From: Thalassobaculaceae bacterium
Lineage (GTDB): Bacteria; Pseudomonadota; Alphaproteobacteria; Thalassobaculales; Thalassobaculaceae
Assembly: GCA_029212785.1 (NCBI GenBank)
Contig: JARGOG010000007.1
Coordinates: forward strand, 1 to 64,000
DNA: 64,000 nucleotides
Direction of reading: 5' to 3'
Below are positions 15,223 to 23,507 of the stretch, in pieces. How positions within the stretch are numbered: position 1 is the first letter of the stretch; each line of letters begins with the position of its first letter. Below the pieces are notes generated by a model. The model was not told where the DNA came from. It saw only the letters and a list, made by a program, of their open reading frames with translations, and ran no database searches. The position numbers and the translations under genes are program-made.

Positions 15223-17232
15223 CTATGCCGAAAGGCTGACCGGTCCGACCGGATGCGCCCGGCAGGCCAGCACGTAACCGTCGGGCGGCGGAGCGTCGGG
15301 TGTGCGGGCATACCCGACCGCGCCGGACAGCAGCTTCACCGCGCAGGTCCCGCAGCGTCCCGACCGGCAGGAGAAGTCGATCGGCACGCCTGCCGCTTCG
15401 GCGAGGTCGAGGAGGGAGCCGTTCTCCGGCGCCCAGGTCGCGGTCCGGCCGCTCTCGGCGAAGGTGACCTCGGCCGGATCGGCGTCGATCCTGGTCGCTG
15501 CGTCGTCTACCGACGGCAGCGATGACGGTCCGAAGAACTCATACCGGATCCGGTCCTCCGCCACGTTCAGGCCACGCAGGCCCGCGTGCAGCTCGGCGAC
15601 GAAGGCGCCCGGTCCGCAGAGATAGAAGTCGTAGTCGCCGAACGCCAGCAGCCCCTGGATCAGTGCCAGGTCGACCCGTCCGGTACTGGCGTAGTCCCGG
15701 CCCAGGACGTCCTCCGGTCGGGGCTGGCTGAAGCGGATGTGCAGGCCGAGTCCAGGGGCGTTCGCAGCGAGGTGTCGCAGGTGATCGCCAAACGGCTGTT
15801 CGGTACCGTCGCGGGCACCGTGGATGACATGAATTTGTCGAAACCGGCCGCTCTTAACGCCGTCGCGGACCAACTCGTTCAGCATGGCGATCATCGGCGT
15901 GATCCCGACCCCGGCCGACAGCAGGACCACGGGCCGCTCGGAGGCGCCGTTCAGAATGAAGTCGCCGCGCGGCGCCATCGTCTCAATCGTGCCGCCGACC
16001 GCGAGCGCGTCGTGCAGGTGTCGGGAGGCGATGCCGTGCGCCTCGCGCTTCACGCTGATCCGAAGCGTGTCCGGCTGAGCCGCATCGGAGACGGTGTAGG
16101 TCCGCAGGACCGGCTTCCCGATCCCCGGAACCGTCAGTCGGATCGGCAGGTACTGGCCGGCCCGGTGCGGGGCGATGCCGCCACCATCGGCCGGTTTCAG
16201 ATAGAAGGATCGGATCGTGGCGCTCTCGTCCACGATCCGGGCGATCGTGAAGGGACGATAGCGGTCGCGTTCCGTCAGGGCGGCACGGGTCTTCTCCGCC
16301 TCGTCCCAGGTGCCGGTCGCCACCAGCACCGGTGACGGCTGCCACGGCTCGAAACGGATGGGCAGGACGCCGTGGCGGAGTACGATCCGCGACGGCGAGA
16401 GGCGCACCAACCGTTCCGCTCCCCGAAACGCGGCAAGCTCCGGGCCGTCCCAGAGGATCTCCGCGGTGCCGGCGATCTGCAACAGGTCGCCGGTTTCGAA
16501 ATCGGCGAACAGCAGGCCGGCATGCGGGTCGAGCGACAGATTGCCGAGTGTGTTGAAGTAGTTGTTGCCGGAGAATTCGGGCCAGAGCAGGGCTCCGTCC
16601 TCTGTCACCCTCACGAATCCCGGCCTCCCGCCCCGGTGCGAGACATCGACGCCAGCGGGCGCGGCGCTGGCGATGAAGAACGTGTCCGCCTGCGCGATGC
16701 GGTCCCGGATGGCTTCGGTGATCTGCTCGGAAGTTTCCGCCGGTGGCCGCGCGCCGACCGCCGCCGGGACCCGGGTGCGGGTGTGGATGTATTGCGGGCA
16801 GTTGCCGAAGCTCTGCTCGATCTCGACGGTGAAACCCTCGCCGCCGAGGCTTCCGACGCGTCCGTTGGCCCGGTTGCGCCGCCGGTTCTCCGGCATCAGG
16901 CCGAGCAGGCCGATCGGGGCGCCGTCACCCAGACCCGACCGGGCGGGGTCGTCCGCCTCGGGTAGCAGCGACACGGTCAGACGTGTGCCGGTCGGTGCGG
17001 CGATGAAACCCGGCTCCCCCGCGAGAACGGTCGCCCAGGGCTGTCCCGTCGCATCGATGCTGCCGAGGAATAGCAGGTCCAACTCGCCAAAGAACTGGCG
17101 GTGCTGGTCCGGCATGCAGCGTCGGATGTTGCGCGCGCCGACGGCGGCGATCCGCTCGCGCACGCCGGCGCGGTCCTGCACCGCAAGCTCGCCGTCATGG
17201 AACGGGGAGGCCGTTGGGGTGGATTCCGACAT
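15223..17232 (-). CDS. Fused flavin split-barrel, ferredoxin reductase and 2Fe-2S ferredoxin
   Basis: 669 aa with three modules. Residues about 1-310: pyridoxamine-phosphate-oxidase-like FMN split barrel (QFFGELDLLFLGSID, EFSGNNYFNTLGNLSLDPHAGLL). About 325-560: ferredoxin-NAD(P) reductase fold (LRTYTVSDA FAD loop, LLSAGVGITPMIAML pyridine-nucleotide loop, FYLCGPGAF). About 575-669: plant-type ferredoxin with Cys622, Cys627, Cys630 and Cys657 in CX4CX2C...C spacing. This is a self-contained electron chain from NAD(P)H through flavin to iron-sulfur; the split barrel may be the substrate site. RBS GGGAG lies before ATG 17232. It sits 32 nt downstream of the GST gene, probably in the same TetR-controlled transcript, suggesting a detoxification role. 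Confidence 0.85.
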   Translation of the reverse strand: MSESTPTASPFHDGELAVQDRAGVRERIAAVGARNIRRCMPDQHRQFFGELDLLFLGSIDATGQPWATVLAGEPGFIAAPTGTRLTVSLLPEADDPARSGLGDGAPIGLLGLMPENRRRNRANGRVGSLGGEGFTVEIEQSFGNCPQYIHTRTRVPAAVGARPPAETSEQITEAIRDRIAQADTFFIASAAPAGVDVSHRGGRPGFVRVTEDGALLWPEFSGNNYFNTLGNLSLDPHAGLLFADFETGDLLQIAGTAEILWDGPELAAFRGAERLVRLSPSRIVLRHGVLPIRFEPWQPSPVLVATGTWDEAEKTRAALTERDRYRPFTIARIVDESATIRSFYLKPADGGGIAPHRAGQYLPIRLTVPGIGKPVLRTYTVSDAAQPDTLRISVKREAHGIASRHLHDALAVGGTIETMAPRGDFILNGASERPVVLLSAGVGITPMIAMLNELVRDGVKSGRFRQIHVIHGARDGTEQPFGDHLRHLAANAPGLGLHIRFSQPRPEDVLGRDYASTGRVDLALIQGLLAFGDYDFYLCGPGAFVAELHAGLRGLNVAEDRIRYEFFGPSSLPSVDDAATRIDADPAEVTFAESGRTATWAPENGSLLDLAEAAGVPIDFSCRSGRCGTCAVKLLSGAVGYARTPDAPPPDGYVLACRAHPVGPVSLSA

Positions 17233-17264
17233 TGTGATCTCCCGGTGCAGGGTCTGACGTGGGA

Positions 17265-17885
17265 TCAGCCGAGGATGTCGGCCGCGTGAACGAAGGGGGC
17301 GAAGCGCGGATGCGCCTCGATCCTGGCGAGCCAGTTCCGGACATGGGCGTAGGAGGCAAGGTCGACCTCGCCTTCCGGCGCCCGCGCGACATAGCTGTAG
17401 ATCGCCACGTCGGCGAAGGTCAGGTGGTCCGACACCAGATACGCCCGCTCGGCCAGATGCGCGTCGAGCAGCGAGAGGATCTGGGCGGCGGTCTGCAGGC
17501 AGGCGGCGTGGTCGAGCGGGGCACCGAACACCTTCACCAGTCGGGCGGCGCCGGGGCCGTACTTGATCTCTCCGGCGGCGACCGAGAACCAGCGCTGGAC
17601 CTGGGCGATGCCCACCGGGTCCCGTGGCATCAGGGTGCCGTCATCGTATTTGGCGGCGAGGTAGGCGAGGATGGCGTTGCTGTCGGCGATGACCGTGCCG
17701 TCGTCGTCGAGCACCGGAACCTGGCCGAACGGATTGAGGGCGAGGAAGTCGGGCTGCTTATGGGCGCCGGCACGCAGATCGACAGTCACGGACTCGAACG
17801 CCAGGCCGAGCAGCGAGAGGGCGAGGGTGATCCGGTGACCGTGACCGGATAGCGGGTGCGTATAGAGGGTGATTTTGGGGGGCAT
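17265..17885 (-). CDS. Glutathione S-transferase family protein
   Basis: 206 aa, normal GST size. Thioredoxin-like N-domain with the active-site region [12 protein letters not shown], the cis-Pro motif GQVPVL, and [13 protein letters not shown] for glutathione binding. The helical C-domain carries the N-capping motif [12 protein letters not shown]. Predicted cytoplasmic; conjugates or reduces electrophiles using glutathione. A TetR-type palindrome lies 24 nt upstream (17909-17922), the TetR gene comes before it, and the flavoprotein-ferredoxin fusion comes after it. Confidence 0.9.
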   Translation of the reverse strand: MPPKITLYTHPLSGHGHRITLALSLLGLAFESVTVDLRAGAHKQPDFLALNPFGQVPVLDDDGTVIADSNAILAYLAAKYDDGTLMPRDPVGIAQVQRWFSVAAGEIKYGPGAARLVKVFGAPLDHAACLQTAAQILSLLDAHLAERAYLVSDHLTFADVAIYSYVARAPEGEVDLASYAHVRNWLARIEAHPRFAPFVHAADILG

Positions 17886-17908
17886 GACTGGATCCTGGAT
17901 TAAAATGA

Positions 17909-17922
17909 ACCGAACGATCGGT
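17909..17922. promoter_or_regulatory. TetR-type operator upstream of GST
   Basis: ACCGAACGATCGGT is an inverted repeat of ACCGA with a 4-nt centre, 24 nt upstream of the GST start. The first 12 bases recur exactly at 18545-18556, upstream of the TetR gene. That points to one shared regulator. Confidence 0.6.
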
Positions 17923-17968
17923 ACATAATTTGTCCAACGGGAACGTCAAGTGGATTCGAGGCGCGAAA

Positions 17969-18526
17969 TTATCGGATCAGCGTGTCGGGAAGTGTGTCGA
18001 GCGCGCGGCGGAACGGCGCGGTGTCGCCGAGGCCGCGGGAAACCACCAGTCCGCCATGGATCGCGACCATGGCCGCCTCCGCTCGGCGCGCGGCGTCCGG
18101 TGCGGCGTGCCCGGCCTCTTCGGCGATCCGCGCCAGGATCTGTGTCAGGGTGGTGAGCCGCTGGGCCACCCGGTCGCCGAAGACGTCGCGTGCATCGCCG
18201 ATGGCGAACAGTTCGAGCAGACAGGACCGCTTGCCACCGCTGTAGAAATCGTCGAACGCGGCGACGACGCGGCGGGCCTTCTCCTCGGGGGCTGCGTCAC
18301 TCGCCAGCACCGGGCCGAGCGTATTCGCACCCCAGGCCTCCGCCTGGTCGAGCACGGCTTCGGCCATGTCCTCCTTCCCGTTGGGGAAGTAGTGATAGAG
18401 GCTGGAGCGGCCGAGCCCGGTCGCGCCCGACAGCAGCTTCAGGCTCGCTCCTTCGTAGCCGTGGCGCCGGAACACCTCGCCTAGTCTATCTACAATCTCT
18501 TCGCGCGGGACGGCGGGGCGCGGCAT
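17969..18526 (-). CDS. TetR/AcrR family transcriptional regulator
   Basis: 185 aa from ATG 18526, chosen because GGAGG lies 7 nt upstream. The helix-turn-helix is at about residues 6-55 (VFRRHGYEGASLKLLSGATG, then LGRSSLYHYFPNGKEDM). The C-terminal ligand domain (about 60-185) resembles the YcdC/C-terminal-16 type found next to GST or reductase genes. It would repress its own gene and the downstream GST/flavoprotein genes through the two matching palindromes (inference). The ligand is unknown, perhaps an electrophile. Confidence 0.88.
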   Translation of the reverse strand: MPRPAVPREEIVDRLGEVFRRHGYEGASLKLLSGATGLGRSSLYHYFPNGKEDMAEAVLDQAEAWGANTLGPVLASDAAPEEKARRVVAAFDDFYSGGKRSCLLELFAIGDARDVFGDRVAQRLTTLTQILARIAEEAGHAAPDAARRAEAAMVAIHGGLVVSRGLGDTAPFRRALDTLPDTLIR

Positions 18527-18544
18527 CCATGGACCTCCAACTAG

Positions 18545-18558
18545 ACCGAACGATCGAT
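18545..18558. promoter_or_regulatory. Operator-like site upstream of tetR
   Basis: ACCGAACGATCGAT shares 12 bases with the palindrome before GST and lies 19 nt upstream of the TetR start codon. Its right half-site is imperfect (TCGAT rather than TCGGT), so binding could be weaker. Consistent with autoregulation. Confidence 0.5.
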
Positions 18559-18602
18559 ATAGAGTCCGGACCCTCTTTCGCAACCGGTTTCGGGCTGTGG
18601 GA

Positions 18603-19616
18603 TCAGACGATCAGGTCGTAGAGATACCCGGCGGCGAGCGACCCGGCGACCGCCAGCGCGAGATACAGCAGGAACGGTCGAAGCCGGAGCACGGGCGCGA
18701 TCGCCATGGCGCCCCAGATGCTGACCACCCCGCCGGAGACCAGAAACGCGAGGGCCGCTCCCGGTGACATCCCGTGGTCCATAAGGCTGCGGGTAAGCGG
18801 CAGGGCGGCGTAACCGTCGAGATAGGCGGGCGCGCCGACGAACACGGCGAGCGGGACAGCCCAGCGGCTGTCGGCACCGACATAGGCGGCGAGCGCATCC
18901 GGTGCCAGGAACTGCGCGAGCAGGTGTTCAGCGGCAAAGGCGGGGGTCAGGCAGAGCAGGATCAATCCGGTCATCGACCGCAGGTCGACCAGGAAATGCC
19001 GGCGCCGGGCCGGATCCCGCCAAATCGCCCAGACGACGTCCGGCGCCGCTTCGCAGGCGCCGCCGGCGCATGTGGAAACTCCCGGCCGAAGAGGCGCCGC
19101 GACCCATCGCCGACGCGCGAGAACCGCGACGACGGCGCCGCCGAACAGACCGATGAGGAAGGCGGCGAGGGTTTTGGCGACCGCCATTTCGATGCCGAGC
19201 AGGGCGGCCGTGGCGGCGATCATGGCGGGGTCGGTGACCGGTGAGGACAGCCAGAACGCCATCACCGGCGCCAGCGGCACGCCCGCGCCCAGCAGTCCCG
19301 TCATCAGCGGCAGCACGGTGACCCCGCAGACGGGGGTGACGGCGCCGATCGCCGAGGCCGTCACGACCGCCGCCGTCCTGTTCCGCGAGAATTTGTCGGA
19401 CAGGTGTCCGCCGACGCCGCTGGCGGCGACCCATGCGGATAGCAGCATGCCCGGTATGACGAGCGGGGCGACGGAGACGAATCCGGACAGCACGAACCAC
19501 AGGGTGCTGGCGGCCGGCTCGGGAAAGACGATGGCCAGGGCGACCGCCACCGTGGCAGCCATCCCCCAGAGCCATCTCCGGCCGACGCGCGCGCCGTGGT
19601 CACTTGTCGTCGCCAT
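18603..19616 (-). CDS. ArsP-like (PF03773-type) membrane permease
   Basis: 337 aa from ATG 19616. About eight hydrophobic segments. The signature TPVCGVTVLPLMTGLLGAG followed by FWLSSPVTDP matches the predicted-permease/ArsP family, whose studied members export trivalent organoarsenicals. A second VFVGAPAYLDG loop precedes the last helices. A Cys pair (STCAGGACEA) lies in the central loop. The substrate cannot be assigned. It diverges from a LysR gene over an 85-bp A/T-rich region, suggesting regulation by that protein. The start is somewhat uncertain, since an open frame continues upstream. Confidence 0.8.
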   Translation of the reverse strand: MATTSDHGARVGRRWLWGMAATVAVALAIVFPEPAASTLWFVLSGFVSVAPLVIPGMLLSAWVAASGVGGHLSDKFSRNRTAAVVTASAIGAVTPVCGVTVLPLMTGLLGAGVPLAPVMAFWLSSPVTDPAMIAATAALLGIEMAVAKTLAAFLIGLFGGAVVAVLARRRWVAAPLRPGVSTCAGGACEAAPDVVWAIWRDPARRRHFLVDLRSMTGLILLCLTPAFAAEHLLAQFLAPDALAAYVGADSRWAVPLAVFVGAPAYLDGYAALPLTRSLMDHGMSPGAALAFLVSGGVVSIWGAMAIAPVLRLRPFLLYLALAVAGSLAAGYLYDLIV

Positions 19617-19685
19617 GCGTCCGGCCCTCGATCCGATCCTGCTTGCCGGCAGTTTCGGCATGGTCGTAGTATTTGTAAAACGAGT

Positions 19686-19699
19686 TAATTGGATAATTA
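19686..19699. promoter_or_regulatory. LysR-type dyad in the divergent region
   Basis: TAATTGGATAATTA is a perfect TAATT/AATTA dyad with a 4-nt centre, in the A/T-rich gap between the permease and LysR genes. It fits the T-N11-A rule for LysR boxes. It lies just 2 nt before ATG 19702, so if that start is right it also occupies the RBS region. That may favour the ATG at 19723. Confidence 0.4.
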
Positions 19700-19701
19700 T
19701 C

Positions 19702-20577
19702 ATGAGTTTTGTAAATGAATCGATGCTGCCATTGGACAGTGACCTGTTGCGCACATTCCTCGCCGTCGCCGCGGCCGGCAGCGTGACCGTCGGGGCGCGG
19801 CGGGTTCTGCGGTCACAGTCGGCTGTCAGTCTTCAGATCAAACGGCTGGAGGAGATCCTCGGCAGGCGTGTCTTCGAGCGGCGCGGCCGCGGGATCGCGC
19901 TCAGCGCCTATGGCGGGACCCTGCTGCCGGTGGCTCAGCGGGTGGTGGGGCTGCTTGACGGAGCGGTTGCGGACGCCCGCGCCGAGGGGCTACGCGGTCG
20001 GCTGCGGATCGGCGTGCCCGAGGAGGTGGGGGAGGACGGTCTGGCGACCATCGTCTCCCATATCGCGCGGGAGCACCCGGACATCGACCTGACCGTGCGA
20101 TGCGGGATCAGCTCGGGCTTCCCCGATGCCGTCGCTGGCGGGGACTTGGATGCGGCGATCTGCGATGTCGAGGCGGTTGAGCCTGGCTGGTCGGTCCTGC
20201 GCCCGGTGGCGCGGGTCTGGATCGCTGCGACCGCTCGTGTCGCGGCAGACCGCGAGCCGCTGCCCGTGGCACTGTTCGATCGGGCATGCGCCTGGCGCGA
20301 TCTTGCGCTAGAAGCCCTGAACGCGGCCGGGCGGGACTATCGCATCGTCTATACGAGCGAGTCCGTCGCCGGAATCCTAGCGGCGGTCCGCTCCGGGTTG
20401 GCGGTTGCGCTGATGGGAGAGTTCGGAAGGGAACAGGGGATCATGCGGCTCGACGGGCTACCGGTCGTACCGGACTCACAGCTTGTGCTGATGTGCCGCC
20501 CGGGGCTGGACCCGGAGGTCGGCGCGGCACTCGAAGCGGCGGCACGCACGGTGTTCCAGCCGACAGTGCGGCGATGA
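19702..20577 (+). CDS. LysR family transcriptional regulator
   Basis: 291 aa from ATG 19702; 284 aa if ATG 19723 is used. Neither has a strong RBS. N-terminal winged HTH LLRTFLAVAAAGSVTVGARR followed by SQSAVSLQIKRLEEILG, then VFERRGRGIALSAYG. The C-terminal periplasmic-binding-like effector domain (about 95-285) contains RLRIGVPEEVGED and SGLAVALMGEFG. It diverges from the ArsP-like permease and overlaps the downstream oxidase gene by 4 nt (ATGA), so it probably controls both. Effector unknown. Confidence 0.88.
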   Translation: MSFVNESMLPLDSDLLRTFLAVAAAGSVTVGARRVLRSQSAVSLQIKRLEEILGRRVFERRGRGIALSAYGGTLLPVAQRVVGLLDGAVADARAEGLRGRLRIGVPEEVGEDGLATIVSHIAREHPDIDLTVRCGISSGFPDAVAGGDLDAAICDVEAVEPGWSVLRPVARVWIAATARVAADREPLPVALFDRACAWRDLALEALNAAGRDYRIVYTSESVAGILAAVRSGLAVALMGEFGREQGIMRLDGLPVVPDSQLVLMCRPGLDPEVGAALEAAARTVFQPTVRR

Positions 20578-21650
20578 GCGGTCCCCGGATCGCGGTCGTC
20601 GGTGCCGGGATCGTCGGCGCGTCCCTGGCCTATCACCTCGCGGCGCGCGGTGCTTCGGTCACGCTGCTGGACGCGGCCGAGCCGGCGGCCGGGGTGACAC
20701 GGCGTGCATTCTCCTGGATCAACATCGCCCATGCGGACCCGCATCCCTACGAGGCGCTGCGCCAGGCGGCGATTGGCGACTGGCACCGCGTCGAAGCGGA
20801 ACTCGGCGGGGCCGTCCAGGTCGACTGGTGCGGAGCGCTGGCCTGGGAAGAGGACCTCGCCGATACCAGGCGTCAGGTCGCCCACCATGCGGCGGCGGGC
20901 TGCGACGTGCGGCTGCTGACCCGATCCCAGATCGCCGACCTCGAACCCGGATTGGTTGACCCGCCCCGTGTTGCCGCTCATGCACCGGGCGAGGGCGCCG
21001 TCGATCCGGTTGCGGCGACGCGCGCGTTCTGCGCCGCCGCGCGCGCGGCCGGAGCGGATCTGCGCTTCGGCGCGCAGGTGTCCGGTCTGATCGACGCGCG
21101 AGGCACGGTCGCCGGCCTGACGGTGGACGGCGAGGAGCTTGCCGCCGACATCGTCATCGCGGCGGCGGGAATGGGGTCGGTCGATCTGGTGCGTGGCGTC
21201 GGTGTGGATCTCCCGGTCCATGCCTCGCCGTCCGTACTGATCCGGATGCGGGTCGAGCACCCGCTGGTGCGCGGCATCGTTGCCGGGCCGGATTTCGAGG
21301 TGCGACAGGGCGGCGACACCCTGCTGCTTTCCGCCGCCAGCTATATCGACGACACACCGGAGAACGGGCCGGACTCCGTCGGGCGACGGGTTCTGAATGC
21401 CGTGCGCGCGGGGCTGCGTGGCGGGGAGAGTGCCACCCTGATCGACACCGAGGTCGGCTGGCGCCCAATGCCGGATGACGACGGTCCGATCATCGGTTTC
21501 ACGTCCGATATCGGCGGACTGTATCTGGCGGCGATGCATGGCGGCATCATCCTGGCACCCGTGATCGGCCGACTGGCGGCGGACGAGATCCTCGGGGGTC
21601 ATGCCGTCGACGCACTGCAGCTGTGCCGGCCGGATCGCTTCCACCTCTAG
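20574..21650 (+). CDS. FAD-dependent oxidoreductase, glycine/D-amino-acid oxidase (DAO) type
   Basis: 358 aa. The ATG at 20574 overlaps the LysR stop. The N-terminal dinucleotide-binding motif GAGIVGASLAYHLAARG binds FAD. SWINIAHADPH and the C-terminal GWRPMPDDDGPIIG and GLYLAAMHGGIILAP are characteristic of DAO-fold enzymes that oxidise secondary or primary amines of amino acids. Substrate unknown. Cytoplasmic. The TPP enzyme begins 66 nt downstream with its own RBS, so LysR-oxidase-TPP enzyme may be one unit. Confidence 0.87.
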   Translation: MSGPRIAVVGAGIVGASLAYHLAARGASVTLLDAAEPAAGVTRRAFSWINIAHADPHPYEALRQAAIGDWHRVEAELGGAVQVDWCGALAWEEDLADTRRQVAHHAAAGCDVRLLTRSQIADLEPGLVDPPRVAAHAPGEGAVDPVAATRAFCAAARAAGADLRFGAQVSGLIDARGTVAGLTVDGEELAADIVIAAAGMGSVDLVRGVGVDLPVHASPSVLIRMRVEHPLVRGIVAGPDFEVRQGGDTLLLSAASYIDDTPENGPDSVGRRVLNAVRAGLRGGESATLIDTEVGWRPMPDDDGPIIGFTSDIGGLYLAAMHGGIILAPVIGRLAADEILGGHAVDALQLCRPDRFHL

Positions 21651-21715
21651 GCATGGCCCTGTCCGGCTCGCCATACTCCCTCGAAATCAAATGATAATCC
21701 GATGGGAGGGTGACG

Positions 21716-23398
21716 ATGGCGGAGAATACTGGGGCCGAGAATACTGGGGCCGAGAAATATCTGGTGGGCGACCTCGTCGCCGACTTTCTGCAGCGCATGG
21801 AGGTGGAGACGGTGTTCGGCATCGTCTCGGTGCACAACATTCCGACCCTCGATGCCATCGGCCGTCGCAATGCCATCCGCTTCGTCACCGCCCGCAGCGA
21901 ATATGGCGGCGGCCACATGGCCGATGCCTATGCGCGGGTGCATGGCGGCCTCGGTGTGCTGATTTCCAGCACCGGACCGGGCGCGGCGAACGCGGTCCCG
22001 GCCCTTGTGGAGGCCGGCTTCGCCTCGACGCCGCTGCTGCACATCACCGGCCAGACACCGACCAACATGCTCGACCGGGACATGGGCTCGGTCCACGACG
22101 TACCGGGCCAGTCCGCGATGCTCGCCTCGGTGTGCAAGAGCGCCTACCGCATCCTGTCGCCGGCCGCCGCCCTGGGCATCCTCACCCGCGCGGTCGAGGA
22201 CGCGATGACGGCGCCGACCGGACCGGTCAGTGTCGAGATCCCGATCAACGTACAGCGCGCCGAGATCGAGCGGCCGGCCGAGCTGGAAACCCTGTCGCTG
22301 CCGCGCCCGGCCGCCATCGCGCCGGATGACGCGGCGTTCGAGGCGCTGGTCGCCAAGGTGACGGCCGCGCGTCGGCCGCTGCTCTGGGTCGGCAATGGGG
22401 CCAAGCAGGCGACCGGTGCCGTGCAGGCGATGGTCGATCTCGGCATTCCGGTGATCAGCAGCTGGAACGGCCGGGGGGCCGTTCCGGAGGATCATCCGCT
22501 GTCGCTTGCCGCCGGCGCGGGCCTGCCGGAGGTCCAGGGCTTTCTCGATACGGTCGACCTGCTGATCGTCGCCGGTTCGCGGCTGCGCGGCCACGAGACC
22601 CAGGATCAGTCACTGGCGCTTCCGGCGCAGCGGGTGCAGATCGATATCGACCCCAAGGCCCAGGGCCGGACCTATGCGACCGATCTGTTCGTGCGGGGCG
22701 AGGCCGGGGCGACCCTGTCGGCGCTCGCGGAACGGCTTTCCGGTGGCCTCTCGCTCGACCCGGCGCTGGCCGGCGACGTGGCGGCGGCGCGCAAGGCGGG
22801 GAAGGCGGCCTATGCCGCGTTCCTGAACGGCTACGCGGCGATGCCCGAGATCGTCCGCCGGGTGCTGCCACGCGACGGAATTTTCGTGCGCGATGTGACC
22901 CTGTCGCACACCACCTGGGGCCATCGGGCGTTCGAGGTCTACGGACCACGGGATACGCTGTACCCGGTTGGCGCCGCCATCGGGCCGGGACTGTCCATGG
23001 GCATCGGTGCGGCTATGGGAGCCGGTGGGCGCAAGACGCTGTGCATCAGCGGCGACGGCGGCTTCGCGATGAATCTCGGCGAGCTCTGGACCGCGGCGGA
23101 CGAGCAGGCGGATGTGGTCTTCATGGTGATGAACGACCGTGGCTTCGGCGTGATCAAGCACATCCAGGACAGTCTTTACGGCGGCCGGCACCACTTCGCC
23201 GATCCCACGCCGCCGGATTTCGGGCGGCTGGCTGAGGGTTGTGGCATGCCCTACGCGGTCGTGCAGTCGATGGACGCGCTGGAGGCGGCGCTGGAAGCCG
23301 CGCTCGCCCATCCGGGACCGGCAATGGTCGAGGTCGACATGACCGCTGTCGGCCCGTATCCGCGCTACTACACGCCGCCGCCCTACGCGAAGGGCTGA
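21716..23398 (+). CDS. Thiamine-pyrophosphate enzyme, acetolactate-synthase-like
   Basis: 560 aa from ATG 21716, with GGAGGG at 21705-21710. The N-terminal pyrimidine-binding domain has the cofactor-activating Glu in TARSEYGGGHMADAYAR (about residue 62). The central domain covers about 190-330. The C-terminal PP domain has GDGGFAMNLGELWTA...MVMNDRGFGVI (Mg2+/TPP motif GDG...N). The family includes acetolactate synthase, benzoylformate decarboxylase and sulfoacetaldehyde acetyltransferase; the reaction cannot be told from sequence alone. The first residues contain a duplicated ENTGA from a 15-bp tandem repeat. Confidence 0.88.
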   Translation: MAENTGAENTGAEKYLVGDLVADFLQRMEVETVFGIVSVHNIPTLDAIGRRNAIRFVTARSEYGGGHMADAYARVHGGLGVLISSTGPGAANAVPALVEAGFASTPLLHITGQTPTNMLDRDMGSVHDVPGQSAMLASVCKSAYRILSPAAALGILTRAVEDAMTAPTGPVSVEIPINVQRAEIERPAELETLSLPRPAAIAPDDAAFEALVAKVTAARRPLLWVGNGAKQATGAVQAMVDLGIPVISSWNGRGAVPEDHPLSLAAGAGLPEVQGFLDTVDLLIVAGSRLRGHETQDQSLALPAQRVQIDIDPKAQGRTYATDLFVRGEAGATLSALAERLSGGLSLDPALAGDVAAARKAGKAAYAAFLNGYAAMPEIVRRVLPRDGIFVRDVTLSHTTWGHRAFEVYGPRDTLYPVGAAIGPGLSMGIGAAMGAGGRKTLCISGDGGFAMNLGELWTAADEQADVVFMVMNDRGFGVIKHIQDSLYGGRHHFADPTPPDFGRLAEGCGMPYAVVQSMDALEAALEAALAHPGPAMVEVDMTAVGPYPRYYTPPPYAKG

Positions 23399-23418
23399 GG
23401 GGCAGGGCGCTCAAAATA

Positions 23419-23484
23419 CCCGTCATCCCGGCGAGCTCCCGGGCAGCCCCCCGGATCACGCCAGGGGGCACCTGGGATGACGGG
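23419..23484. repeat. REP-like palindrome between convergent genes
   Basis: CCCGTCATCCC (23419-23429) is the perfect reverse complement of GGGATGACGGG (23474-23484), same family as 10534-10590. The interior (CGGGCAGCCCCCCGGATCACG) also resembles the tail of the element at 2256. It lies in the 109-bp gap between the TPP-enzyme and lyase genes. Confidence 0.6.
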
Positions 23485-23507
23485 CCTAGAACGCAAAAGA
23501 CCGCGCC

